This document shows positions 35,281-43,670 of a stretch of DNA of 64,000 nucleotides, piece by piece. Position numbers and translations under genes: made by a program. The notes beneath the pieces are model-generated. The model ran no database searches. It worked only from the letters and a program-made list of their open reading frames with translations, and was not told where the DNA came from. The stretch is from Spirosoma agri. GTDB taxonomy: Bacteria > Bacteroidota > Bacteroidia > Cytophagales > Spirosomataceae. Each line of letters opens with the position of its first letter. Position 1 is the stretch's first letter. Location of the stretch: NCBI RefSeq assembly GCF_010747415.1, contig NZ_JAAGNZ010000002.1, positions 1,426,001 to 1,490,000 on the forward strand. The letters are read 5' to 3'.

Positions 35281-35333
35281 CAGCCGTTGGCCATACGCCG
35301 TATCTCCAAGATACGGCGTATGGCCAACGGCTG
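35281..35333. repeat. perfect 25-bp hairpin with CCA loop
   Basis: Arms 35281-35305 and 35309-35333 pair without mismatch around the loop CCA. It lies between the convergent GNAT and SGNH hydrolase genes. Its inner 27 bases match, with one substitution, the core of the hairpin at 52434-52500, which has the same loop; the outer stems differ. Confidence 0.85.
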
Positions 35334-35342
35334 AATTCATGG

Positions 35343-36005
35343 TTACTTCAAATACGGTTTCAGGACCGGTGCCCAACGCTGATAACCGGCATCAGTCATA
35401 TGCAGGCTATCCGATTTGAACAGCGCAGGAACCGGCTGGCCGTCCGGTCCGAGCATCGACGGCCTGATGTCCACAAAGGTTGCTTTGCGCTGTTTACGCA
35501 GAAATTGGCTGATCAGTTGATTGGCTTCGTTAACCACCGGCCAGTACTGCCGACGTGATGGACTGAGCTTGATCGCGATGAAGACAAACGGCACCTTCGG
35601 CAGCTTTTTACGAACATACTGGAACAAGTCCACGAAGTTTTCGTAAGTCTGCTGAGCGGAGAGCTTACTGGACGCAATGTCATTCTCACCCGCGTAGACT
35701 ATTACTTGTTTGGGCTTGTAAGCAAGGATAACGCGGTCGGCGAAATAACGGACATCGCTCAGCACCGAACCACCGAAACCCCGATTCAACACGACTTTGC
35801 CGGGGAAATACTGTTGCAGATCCGGCCAGAGACGGATGGACGAGCTTCCCGTGAACAGGATGGGGTTCTTCGGCGGTGGGCTTTGCTTGTCCTTTGCTTC
35901 GAACGCCTGAATCTCGGACTCGAACTTGTTGTCCTGGGCTGTGGTGCAACAAGGAATTAGTAAAGTAAAAAAACTTAAAAAGAAGGCATTTCGTAGTTGA
36001 TTCAT
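35343..36005 (-). CDS. SGNH/GDSL-type hydrolase
   Basis: A 220-residue exported hydrolase (signal peptide about 1-23, or a lipoprotein leader given LLIPCC). SGNH blocks: FTGSSSIRLW (Ser), NRGFGGSVLSD (Gly), YAGENDIAS (Asn) and SDSLHMTDAGY (Asp-His). It resembles the GDSL family with acetyl-hydrolase activity on sugars or lysophospholipids more than the TesA-type gene at 16864. The start at 36005 gives the cleanest leader; another ATG lies 6 codons upstream. Substrate unknown. Confidence 0.85.
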   Translation of the reverse strand: MNQLRNAFFLSFFTLLIPCCTTAQDNKFESEIQAFEAKDKQSPPPKNPILFTGSSSIRLWPDLQQYFPGKVVLNRGFGGSVLSDVRYFADRVILAYKPKQVIVYAGENDIASSKLSAQQTYENFVDLFQYVRKKLPKVPFVFIAIKLSPSRRQYWPVVNEANQLISQFLRKQRKATFVDIRPSMLGPDGQPVPALFKSDSLHMTDAGYQRWAPVLKPYLK

Positions 36006-36180
36006 AAGCGCTAAGCAATCCAAAATCTAAACCGATCAATAAGGCTCCATGTCTGGTTGACCTTTTCCAGCATGATTAACTCGCCACGTCCACAAGTTCC
36101 TCCGCAATAAAAACTACTGAACGAAATGAGATTTATAGTGATGTCGATTGTGGCGAGAAATAAAAATGGTGAAACACGGC

Positions 36181-37500
36181 CTACAAAAAGGGCAGGACGG
36201 ACTCTAATCCCATTCCCCGCGAGCCTTTGACCAGAATGTGCGTGTCGGTCATGGGATGATCCATGAGCCAGTTGTGCAGCGAAAACTTGTCAGGTACATA
36301 GTAGGCTTTGGGGAGCGAGCCAAGCGCAAACTGCATGTCTTTGCCGGCAAGAATGACCAGGTCGAACTGGCCGTCGGCAACGAGTTTACCCAATGCTGCA
36401 TGTTCGGCCTCGCTCTCCTGACCAAGTTCGTACATGTCACCCAGAATTACCACTTTACGATTTGCTGACATAGCCGCAAACTGACGAATCGCAGCCGCCA
36501 TTGAACTCGGATTGGCGTTATACGCATCGAGCAAGATGGTGTTCGAGCCTTTATGGATCACCTGCGAGCGGTTATTCGTCGGGTTATACGCAGCTACGGC
36601 GTGGTTGGCTTCTTTCGGCGAAACGCCGAAATAATGGCCAATGGCCAGCGCAGCCAGCATGTTCTCGAAATTATAGCGACCGGGTAGGTGCGTGGTCACC
36701 TCGCCACTGGCTCCGTCGCGAAAAATAACGACCGGCGACTCCTGAATCAGCTCAACGGGTTCGCCCGGATAAAAAATGGCTTCGGCAAAGGTCGTTTCGG
36801 AACGAATCGCTTTCAGGCGTTCGCGGTACATCGCGGTCAGGGTCGTATCGCGGGAATTGATGAACACCGTTTTAGCGTTCTGGGCCAGATAATCGTACAA
36901 CTCACCTTTCCCTTTTCGGACGCCCTCGATGCCGCCGAATCCTTCGAGGTGCGCTTTGCCCACGTTGGTGATCAGGCCGTGTGTCGGTTGAGCGATCGAA
37001 CAGAGCAGTTCGATTTCTTTTTGATGATTAGCCCCCATTTCGACAACGGCCAGTTCGTATTGTTCGTTGATGGCCAGTACCGTCAGCGGCACACCGATGT
37101 GGTTGTTGAGATTGCCCACCGTGGCATAGGTCCGGAAATTCTTCGACAGCACAGCCGCGATCAGCTCCTTGGTCGTGGTTTTGCCATTCGAGCCGGTTAA
37201 ACCCACGACCGGAATCGTCAGGGTCTGGCGGTGGTGTCGGGCGAGGTCCTGAAGGGTCAGCAGGCTATCGGCTACCAACAGGCATCTTGACTCCCGGTGA
37301 GCGATCGCCGGATCATCCACGAGTGCGTACCGGGCTCCTGCTGCGAGCGCCTGTTCGGCAAAGAGATTGCCGTTGAAGTTATCGCCCCTAAGGGCAACGA
37401 ACAGACAGTCGGCGGTAATCGTACGCGTATCGGTCGAAACGCCGGAGCATTCCTGAAATTTCGAATAAAGTTCTGCCGTTGAGAGCATACCTGTAGACAT
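36181..37500 (-). CDS. murF: UDP-N-acetylmuramoyl-tripeptide--D-alanyl-D-alanine ligase
   Basis: A 439-residue Mur ligase that adds D-Ala-D-Ala to the peptidoglycan precursor in the cytoplasm. The N-terminal part has SGVSTDTRTI and CLFVALRGDNFNGN (UDP-sugar binding), the ATP loop is GLTGSNGKTTTKEL, then TVGNLNNHIGVPLT, EMGANHQKEIELL, and LDAYNANPSSM and GDMYELGQESE in the C-terminal domain. The ATG at 37500 is chosen; ATG 37488 and an upstream ATG at 37560 are also in frame, and the family start is nearest to MLSTAELY at 37488. No other cell-wall gene adjoins it. Confidence 0.94.
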   Translation of the reverse strand: MSTGMLSTAELYSKFQECSGVSTDTRTITADCLFVALRGDNFNGNLFAEQALAAGARYALVDDPAIAHRESRCLLVADSLLTLQDLARHHRQTLTIPVVGLTGSNGKTTTKELIAAVLSKNFRTYATVGNLNNHIGVPLTVLAINEQYELAVVEMGANHQKEIELLCSIAQPTHGLITNVGKAHLEGFGGIEGVRKGKGELYDYLAQNAKTVFINSRDTTLTAMYRERLKAIRSETTFAEAIFYPGEPVELIQESPVVIFRDGASGEVTTHLPGRYNFENMLAALAIGHYFGVSPKEANHAVAAYNPTNNRSQVIHKGSNTILLDAYNANPSSMAAAIRQFAAMSANRKVVILGDMYELGQESEAEHAALGKLVADGQFDLVILAGKDMQFALGSLPKAYYVPDKFSLHNWLMDHPMTDTHILVKGSRGMGLESVLPFL

Positions 37501-37625
37501 AAATGAAGTCGCAGTTCGTTCTTCTGTGTGAATCCGGACCTTGTTTTGGCCTGTTTTCATCCGCGACTAGGGCGTTGGCGCTGTTCGCGAAAATCCTCAT
37601 TTTACTGAGAATTGCCCAAAATTAG

Positions 37626-39887
37626 ATGAAAAAGCTGTTTACGCTTTGTTTTTTCGTTATTCCGCTGCTCAACTACGCCCAGTCGACGGCACCAGCCTTT
37701 GGTTTTCAGTATGACCAACGTCCTACGGTCAGCATCGATGGTCGTGCACTGATCAGTCCGTGGGCGGGTGGGCTGAACGCCCTGCAATACGCGACCGTGC
37801 GCCTGAACGATGATGCCCGCGACGATCTGGTAGTATTTGATCGGTCGACCAATAAGGTCAGCACGTTTGTCGCGATTGATAACCCGACGGGGAGCGGTAT
37901 TGCGTGGCAGTACGCACCCGCTTACGAAACGGCCTTTCCGTCCATCAATGGCTGGATGGTTATCATTGATTACGACGCCGATGGTCGCAAAGACCTATTC
38001 TCGCCCGGTCCATCCGGCAACATCGATGTGTATCATAATGAAACGCAGGGCGGCAATGTCGTCTTCAAACGAGTCATCAGTTCGCTTACGACGGTAGGCT
38101 TCGGGGGTAAACAGAATTTGTACGTAGCGCCAACGGATGCCCCCGCCATCACGGACTTCGACGATGATGGTGATATTGATATTTTGACCTTTGACGCGTC
38201 GGGCAACCTGATCACTTACCAGCAGAACATGAGCGTCGAGCGGACGGGAAAGAAAGACGGGCTGGACTTCAAACGGGCCGATTGCCAGGTCTGGGGGCAT
38301 TTTATTAAAGAGTTCTGCAATGACTTCACATTCGGTATCTCGTGCGATGGTACAGCGGGCGCAGGCAAAGTCAACCCAGTCGTGAACGCAGCCAAACCCG
38401 TTGGAACACGGCCTTTACACTCCGGCAATACGCTGGCGATCCTGGACGTTAACGGCGACGGTAAAAAAGATATGCTGTTCGGGTTTGTTTCCTGCACCAA
38501 TATCGCCGTTCTGTATAATGCCGGAGCCAACAACGAAAACGCCACGTTTACGTCGTTCGATAGTCTGTTCCCGGCCCAGAATCCGATCGCATTCCCGGCC
38601 TACGCAGCCACATTCTCGGAAGACGTTGATGGGGACGGCATCAAAGATCTGCTGGCTTCGACTTACTCGGACTTTAACGAAAATAGGCTATACAATTTTC
38701 GGGCATCGAGCTGGTTCTACCGGAATGCGGGTACCAATCAGAAACCGGATTTTAAGCTAATCCAGAAAGATTTTCTGCAAAATGACATGCTTGATCTGGG
38801 CGAAAACGCGGCTCCCGCGCTGGCCGATCTGGACGGCGATGGCGATATGGATTTGCTGGTTGGGTACAGTGGCGTGCTGAGTGGCACCGCGTATCGGGCC
38901 GGCCTATGGCATTTCGAGAACAAAGGCACAACCCAGAATCCGGCATTCGCGCTCGTCACAACCGACTACCTGGGGCTTACGCAGGGATTGGGTTTGAGTG
39001 AGGTCGTCCCGTCGTTTGCCGATGTTGACGCCAATGGGAGCACTGATCTGGTACTGACGGGGACGGGAGCAAAGGGCATCGAGATACGGGTGTTCTTCAA
39101 TACGGCGGCCAAAGGAGCGGCTGCCCAGTACAGCCTTGCCGGAGCCACCCGCTGGCCGACGCCCGACCTGATGCAGCCGGGTGAACTGCTGACGGTAGCG
39201 GACATGGATCACGATGGAAAATCCGATGTACTGGTTGGCAAAAGTGAAGGGACGGTGCATTATTTCCGGAACGCCGGAACCGCGGTTAGTCCTACGTTTC
39301 AATTGCAAAACCAGCGATTTGGTGGGTTCACCAACGACAATTCGTATTACGACCGGGCCCGCTCGCTGGTCATCGCAGATATGAACGGCGACAAAAAAGA
39401 AGAGATCATTACGGCATCCAACAACGGAAAAGTTCGAATCTATCAATTCCCCGCCAGGCTCGATCAGTCGCTTACGCTGATCGACTCCCTGCCCGGTTTG
39501 GGATTGCCCGGCACCGGACTCATAGCCGCGATGGCTGATCTGGACGGCGATCAGCTGCCCGATCTGATGCTAGGAAGCGAAGCGGGTGGCGTACGATACC
39601 TGAAAAATTCGTCACAGAAAGTCGTCGTTACGGGTTTGCCCGAAGAGGTGACGGGGCCGTGGGCGTTTCCCAATCCGACGGATCGTTACCTGACGGTCCG
39701 GCCTGCCTTTTCGGGTCGTATTGAACTGGTGTCATTATCGGGACAGGCCATGTTGCCGATGCAGGAGGTCAAGGTCGATGTTGAAACGGTGATCGATTTG
39801 GGCGGTTTGTCGGATGGTACGTATCTGTTGCGATTGACCGCCGATAACCGTCCGGCGCTGGTACAAAAGGTAGTTGTGTGGAAGTAG
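37626..39887 (+). CDS. VCBS/FG-GAP repeat protein with T9SS sorting domain
   Basis: A 753-residue exported protein with a signal peptide (1-19). It carries about eight calcium-loop motifs of the DxDxDG type, such as DFDDDGDIDILTFD, DVNGDGKKDMLFGF, DVDGDGIKDLLAST, DLDGDGDMDLLVGYS and DMDHDGKSDVLVGK, typical of FG-GAP/VCBS beta-propellers as in integrin heads. The C-terminus (about 680-753) is a type A sorting domain, FPNPTDRYLTVRP to the end VVWK. It should be secreted by the type IX system and fixed at the surface, probably for adhesion. It is divergent from murF with only 126 bases between starts. Confidence 0.9.
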   Translation: MKKLFTLCFFVIPLLNYAQSTAPAFGFQYDQRPTVSIDGRALISPWAGGLNALQYATVRLNDDARDDLVVFDRSTNKVSTFVAIDNPTGSGIAWQYAPAYETAFPSINGWMVIIDYDADGRKDLFSPGPSGNIDVYHNETQGGNVVFKRVISSLTTVGFGGKQNLYVAPTDAPAITDFDDDGDIDILTFDASGNLITYQQNMSVERTGKKDGLDFKRADCQVWGHFIKEFCNDFTFGISCDGTAGAGKVNPVVNAAKPVGTRPLHSGNTLAILDVNGDGKKDMLFGFVSCTNIAVLYNAGANNENATFTSFDSLFPAQNPIAFPAYAATFSEDVDGDGIKDLLASTYSDFNENRLYNFRASSWFYRNAGTNQKPDFKLIQKDFLQNDMLDLGENAAPALADLDGDGDMDLLVGYSGVLSGTAYRAGLWHFENKGTTQNPAFALVTTDYLGLTQGLGLSEVVPSFADVDANGSTDLVLTGTGAKGIEIRVFFNTAAKGAAAQYSLAGATRWPTPDLMQPGELLTVADMDHDGKSDVLVGKSEGTVHYFRNAGTAVSPTFQLQNQRFGGFTNDNSYYDRARSLVIADMNGDKKEEIITASNNGKVRIYQFPARLDQSLTLIDSLPGLGLPGTGLIAAMADLDGDQLPDLMLGSEAGGVRYLKNSSQKVVVTGLPEEVTGPWAFPNPTDRYLTVRPAFSGRIELVSLSGQAMLPMQEVKVDVETVIDLGGLSDGTYLLRLTADNRPALVQKVVVWK

Positions 39888-39976
39888 CGAAAACTCTTTC
39901 GGGTCTCAGCCGTTAGTAGTTTTTAGAGTGAATGACCTGTGCCGACCGACAGGAATTAATCTTGACGTTTACTACT

Positions 39977-40339
39977 ATGGAAAATACAAATAACTCCGAT
40001 CAACAACGCGTCGACCAGAATACGGGTGGTCCGCTCGAAGGTATGTCGCCCCAGAACACAAATATGCCGGCCAACAATGACGAAGAAGAGGCTGTCGTCT
40101 ACGCGGGGCTGGGCGTTAACAACGATCCTGACGTACTGAATCCCGGCGATGAGGAAGCGTCGGATACGTTGCTCTACACCGACACGCTCACTGCCCAACA
40201 CGCCACCGACGGGGTGTCGAACGATGAGGACATGGATGATCTTCCCGATGATTTACTAGAGGATATTTCGGATGATGAACTGGACAACGAAATCACCGAA
40301 CTGGCTGAAGAAGAAAAGGAAGGTAACGAACGCTATTAA
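39977..40339 (+). CDS. small acidic, low-complexity protein
   Basis: A 120-residue protein without signal peptide or known domain. It is strongly acidic, with runs such as NDEEEAVVYAG, NDEDMDDLPDDLLEDIS and DDELDNEITELAEEE. The start at 39977 follows a plausible leader; an in-frame ATG at 39932 exists but adds an unlike, basic stretch. The even spread of Asp and Glu and the scarcity of hydrophobics suggest a disordered protein. Similar short acidic proteins are frequent in Cytophagales; their role is unknown. Confidence 0.7.
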   Translation: MENTNNSDQQRVDQNTGGPLEGMSPQNTNMPANNDEEEAVVYAGLGVNNDPDVLNPGDEEASDTLLYTDTLTAQHATDGVSNDEDMDDLPDDLLEDISDDELDNEITELAEEEKEGNERY

Positions 40340-40347
40340 GTAGTAAA

Positions 40348-40395
40348 CTGGCCGATCAGATGCAACGCTACTCTCTGCTACATCTGATCGGCCAG
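40348..40395. terminator. hairpin after the acidic protein gene
   Basis: Perfect 15-bp arms at 40348-40362 and 40381-40395 with an 18-base loop, 8 bases after the stop codon. No T-run follows, so rho-independent termination is not certain. Confidence 0.45.
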
Positions 40396-40974
40396 ACTGC
40401 GTTGCTCTCATACGTAAAACGCCAGCATAGCCCCTTGATCCGGTTGGCCGCGTGCGCAAACATAACCTTCGGCACTCTCTGTCGATCGGTAACCTATTCT
40501 TGGTTGTTTCATCGAAGCTAATCTGTCTGTCGACAATACTCACTGTAAAAACAGATAGCAAAGATTCATCTTACGCTTCACGTACCGCTCATAGCGATTT
40601 TGAACTAACAGACTCGCTACTCATCGAGCATTTTTGTCTGCTCAGGCCACCAATCACCCTGGCCACCCTAGTTCACCAATCGCCAACGACAGTCTTTCGT
40701 ACATGTGACGACAGTCATGGCCTGATCCGTTTGTCGGCTACAGTCACTAACGCTTTCCCAAGTTAATCCGTACCAGCGTGTTTGGCGAACAGGGTCACCG
40801 GCGCAACTCATTCAGCCCATTTTGGGTTATTCTATACAGGTGAAGCGTAATTCTGTAACACAAGCAACCGTCGTTTTGGCGACCTTCGTTGTGTTAATCA
40901 AGTTGAGATCGAACCAGTTGTAATCGAAGCGTCCATCCGTTAGTTGGGCGCTGTCAGGTATAAATAATAAGCAC
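40396..40974. other. 579-base intergenic region
   Basis: A plus-strand frame at 40452-40766 (104 codons) has no leader, domain or coding-like composition and is probably chance. The last 100 bases should contain the promoter of the copper genes, but I recognise no CsoR- or CueR-type operator. Confidence 0.4.
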
Positions 40975-41187
40975 ATGGAAACTGTAAAATTCAAGACTAA
41001 TATTAAATGTGGGGGCTGCATTGCCACCGTTACCCCTTTTCTGAATGAAGCCGTTGGTGAAGGCCATTGGCAGGTCGATGTTCAGAATCCCAGCAAAGTA
41101 CTGACCGCCGAAACCACTACGGCGACCGCTGCCCAGGTCAAACAGGCTATCGAAAAGGCAGGGTTTAAGGCTGAGCCGTTGAACTAA
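40975..41187 (+). CDS. copZ: heavy-metal-associated domain protein, copper chaperone-like
   Basis: A 70-residue HMA-fold protein with the metal motif CGGC (Cys 12, Cys 15) in NIKCGGCIATV and the C-terminal helix VKQAIEKAGFKAEPL. Alone, this domain carries Cu(I) to a P-type ATPase, and the copper ATPase gene starts 88 bases downstream. CGGC in place of the usual CxxC of copper chaperones (CSGC, CAAC) is also seen in other metal-carrying HMA proteins, so copper is inferred mostly from the neighbour. Confidence 0.82.
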   Translation: METVKFKTNIKCGGCIATVTPFLNEAVGEGHWQVDVQNPSKVLTAETTTATAAQVKQAIEKAGFKAEPLN

Positions 41188-41203
41188 ACTGTTTAGTAGT
41201 TGT

Positions 41204-41253
41204 GCTTGATCGTTCGTTGGCCCGCAACTCGTTGAGGCAACGAACGATCAAGC
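41204..41253. repeat. 16-bp perfect hairpin between copZ-like and copA genes
   Basis: Arms 41204-41219 and 41238-41253 around an 18-base loop fill the gap between the two copper genes. It may partly stop transcription or guard the upstream message, giving more chaperone than ATPase. Confidence 0.6.
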
Positions 41254-41275
41254 GTAAACAATCGAGCCCGAAGCT

Positions 41276-43555
41276 ATGAATACAGTACTCAACGAGCCGA
41301 AGGCCAACGCATCGAGTTCGGACGTAAAGAAAACGTTTCCGGTGCTGGAAATGACCTGCGCGGCCTGTGCGGTCAGCGTCGAATCCACGCTTAAACACAC
41401 GCCCGGCGTGCATGATGCCGGGGTGAACTACGCCAACCAGAGCGCCTGGGTAGACTATGATCCGGCTACCGTTACCCCCGAGGGACTACAAACGGCGTTG
41501 CGGGCAATGGGATACGATATTATTATCGATACTGAAGACCCGAACGAAGCCAATGAGGTACAGCGGGAAGCGCAGCAGAAACACTACGACGCCCTAAAAA
41601 AGCGGACCATCTGGGCGGTTATCCTCTCCATCCCCATCGTACTGATCGGCATGGTCTTTATGGACGGTTCCGATCGAGCGATCCCGTTTGGCAATTACAT
41701 CATGATGGGTCTTGCTGCACCCGTGGTGTTCTGGCTGGGCCGATCGTACTTCGCGAATGCCTGGAAACAGGCCCGTCACGGTAAGGCCAATATGGATACG
41801 CTCGTGGCCCTTAGCACGGGCATTGCTTTCTTATTCAGCGCTTTTACGACGCTTAATCCTGACTTCTGGATAAGTCGCGGGCAGCATCCGCACGTTTATT
41901 TCGAAGCGGCTGCCGTTATTATCGCGTTTATTTCGCTGGGTAAATTGCTCGAAGAACGGGCCAAATCGAATACGACATCGGCCATCAAGAAACTGATGAG
42001 CCTTCAACCCGACACGGTGCGGCTCGTCGATGGGGAAACGGAGCGCGATGTCCCGATTGCTACCGTTCGGGTGGGTAACGTACTGGTAGTGCGACCAGGC
42101 GAACGGATTCCGGTTGATGGAGACGTGCAGACCGGTGCGTCGTTTGTTGACGAAAGCATGATCAGTGGCGAACCGATTCCGGTTGAGAAAACGGCAGGAA
42201 CGAAAGTCTTCGCCGGTACGATCAACCAGAAGGGAAGCTTCCGCTTTCGGGCCGACAAGGTTGGGGCCGACACCGTATTAGCCCGCATCATTCGAACGGT
42301 GCAGGAAGCGCAGGGGAGTAAGGCCCCTGTTCAGCGGCTGGTCGATAAAATTGCGGGTATTTTCGTGCCGGTCGTGTTGGGTATTGCCTTGTTGACCTTT
42401 GGGGTCTGGATGCTCATTGGGGGCGATAATGCGCTGACAACAGCGTTGTTAACGTCTGTAACGGTGCTGATCATTGCCTGTCCCTGCGCGTTGGGACTGG
42501 CTACGCCAACCGCCATTATGGTCGGCGTGGGAAAAGGAGCCGAGACTAATATCCTGATCAAAGACGCTGAGAGTCTGGAGTTGGGCTACCGTGTCAATGC
42601 GGTGGTGCTGGATAAGACCGGCACGCTCACCGAAGGCAAACCCGTTGTTACGGATTTACACTGGCTGGTTTCGGCTAATGAACAGGCTGGGTTGGCATCC
42701 ATTCTGTACGCGCTGGAAACCCAGTCCGAACACCCACTTGCTCAAGCGGTCGTCGCGCATTTGACATCAACGAACGTCGCTGGTGTTGCGATGGATCGTT
42801 TCGAGAGTATAACGGGGCATGGTGTAAAAGGCGACCATTCCGGTAATACCTATATCGTTGGCAATCGATCGTTGCTGTTGAAACAAGGCATCTCGCCGGA
42901 CGAAGCACTGGAGCAACAGGCCGATTTGTTCTACAAAGCGGCAAAGACGGTCGTATTCTTTGCGGATCAGCAGCGGGTGCTGGCCATCGTCGCTATTGCT
43001 GATCCAATCAAAAACACGTCCAGAAAGGCGGTCGACATGTTGCAACGACGAGGTATTGAGGTTTACCTGCTCACTGGTGATAATGCCCAGACCGCAGCCG
43101 CCGTAGCCGGTCAGGTTGGCATACGTCAGTATCGGGCGGAGGTACTGCCTGCCGAAAAAGCGGCTTTTGTTCAGGAACTACAGGCACAGGGTAAGGTGGT
43201 GGCGATGGTTGGCGACGGCATCAATGACGCACAGGCGCTGGCACAGGCCGATGTAAGCATGGCGATGGGTAAAGGGTCCGACATTGCAATGGATGTGGCG
43301 AAAATGACGCTCATCACATCTGACCTGACCCGCGTTTCGATGGCCCTGCACCTGTCTCGAAAAACCGTTCAGACGATCCGTCAGAATTTATTCTGGGCGT
43401 TCATCTACAATCTGATCGGCATTCCAATCGCGGCTGGTGTGTTGTATCCCGCGTTCGGTTTCCTGCTCAACCCAATGATCGCGGGTGCGGCCATGGCTCT
43501 AAGTTCGGTGTCAGTTGTGAGCAATAGTCTACGGTTGCGGTCGATAAAGCTGTAA
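41276..43555 (+). CDS. copA: copper-translocating P-type ATPase
   Basis: A 759-residue P1B-type ATPase. One N-terminal metal domain has MTCAACAVSV (Cys 28, Cys 31). Eight membrane helices surround the ion motif CPC in IACPCALGLATPT, the signature of copper/silver pumps. The actuator motif is SGEPIPVEK, the phosphorylated Asp lies in DKTGTLTEG, the nucleotide domain has SEHPLAQAV, and GDGINDAQAL is the hinge. It exports Cu(I) from the cytoplasm. It stands next to the HMA chaperone gene and has no visible regulator nearby. Confidence 0.95.
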   Translation: MNTVLNEPKANASSSDVKKTFPVLEMTCAACAVSVESTLKHTPGVHDAGVNYANQSAWVDYDPATVTPEGLQTALRAMGYDIIIDTEDPNEANEVQREAQQKHYDALKKRTIWAVILSIPIVLIGMVFMDGSDRAIPFGNYIMMGLAAPVVFWLGRSYFANAWKQARHGKANMDTLVALSTGIAFLFSAFTTLNPDFWISRGQHPHVYFEAAAVIIAFISLGKLLEERAKSNTTSAIKKLMSLQPDTVRLVDGETERDVPIATVRVGNVLVVRPGERIPVDGDVQTGASFVDESMISGEPIPVEKTAGTKVFAGTINQKGSFRFRADKVGADTVLARIIRTVQEAQGSKAPVQRLVDKIAGIFVPVVLGIALLTFGVWMLIGGDNALTTALLTSVTVLIIACPCALGLATPTAIMVGVGKGAETNILIKDAESLELGYRVNAVVLDKTGTLTEGKPVVTDLHWLVSANEQAGLASILYALETQSEHPLAQAVVAHLTSTNVAGVAMDRFESITGHGVKGDHSGNTYIVGNRSLLLKQGISPDEALEQQADLFYKAAKTVVFFADQQRVLAIVAIADPIKNTSRKAVDMLQRRGIEVYLLTGDNAQTAAAVAGQVGIRQYRAEVLPAEKAAFVQELQAQGKVVAMVGDGINDAQALAQADVSMAMGKGSDIAMDVAKMTLITSDLTRVSMALHLSRKTVQTIRQNLFWAFIYNLIGIPIAAGVLYPAFGFLLNPMIAGAAMALSSVSVVSNSLRLRSIKL

Positions 43556-43565
43556 AGACAAATAG

Positions 43566-43623
43566 GAAGAAGGCGTAACGTACACGAAGTTTGGGGTTTC
43601 TTGGTGTACGTTACGCCTTCTTC
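43566..43623. terminator. perfect 20-bp hairpin after copA
   Basis: Arms 43566-43585 and 43604-43623 pair without mismatch; the loop is 18 bases. It begins 11 bases after the copA stop. Its size is far beyond an ordinary terminator, and it may be one of the dispersed palindromes. Confidence 0.6.
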
Positions 43624-43670
43624 GCGTTCTTTGCATCTAAACAAACGGCCTTTCAGGAAACTACCTATTC

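Noticed and set aside
40452..40766. 104-codon plus-strand frame in an intergenic space
   Set aside because: No signal peptide, domain or likely ribosome site, and composition unlike neighbours.
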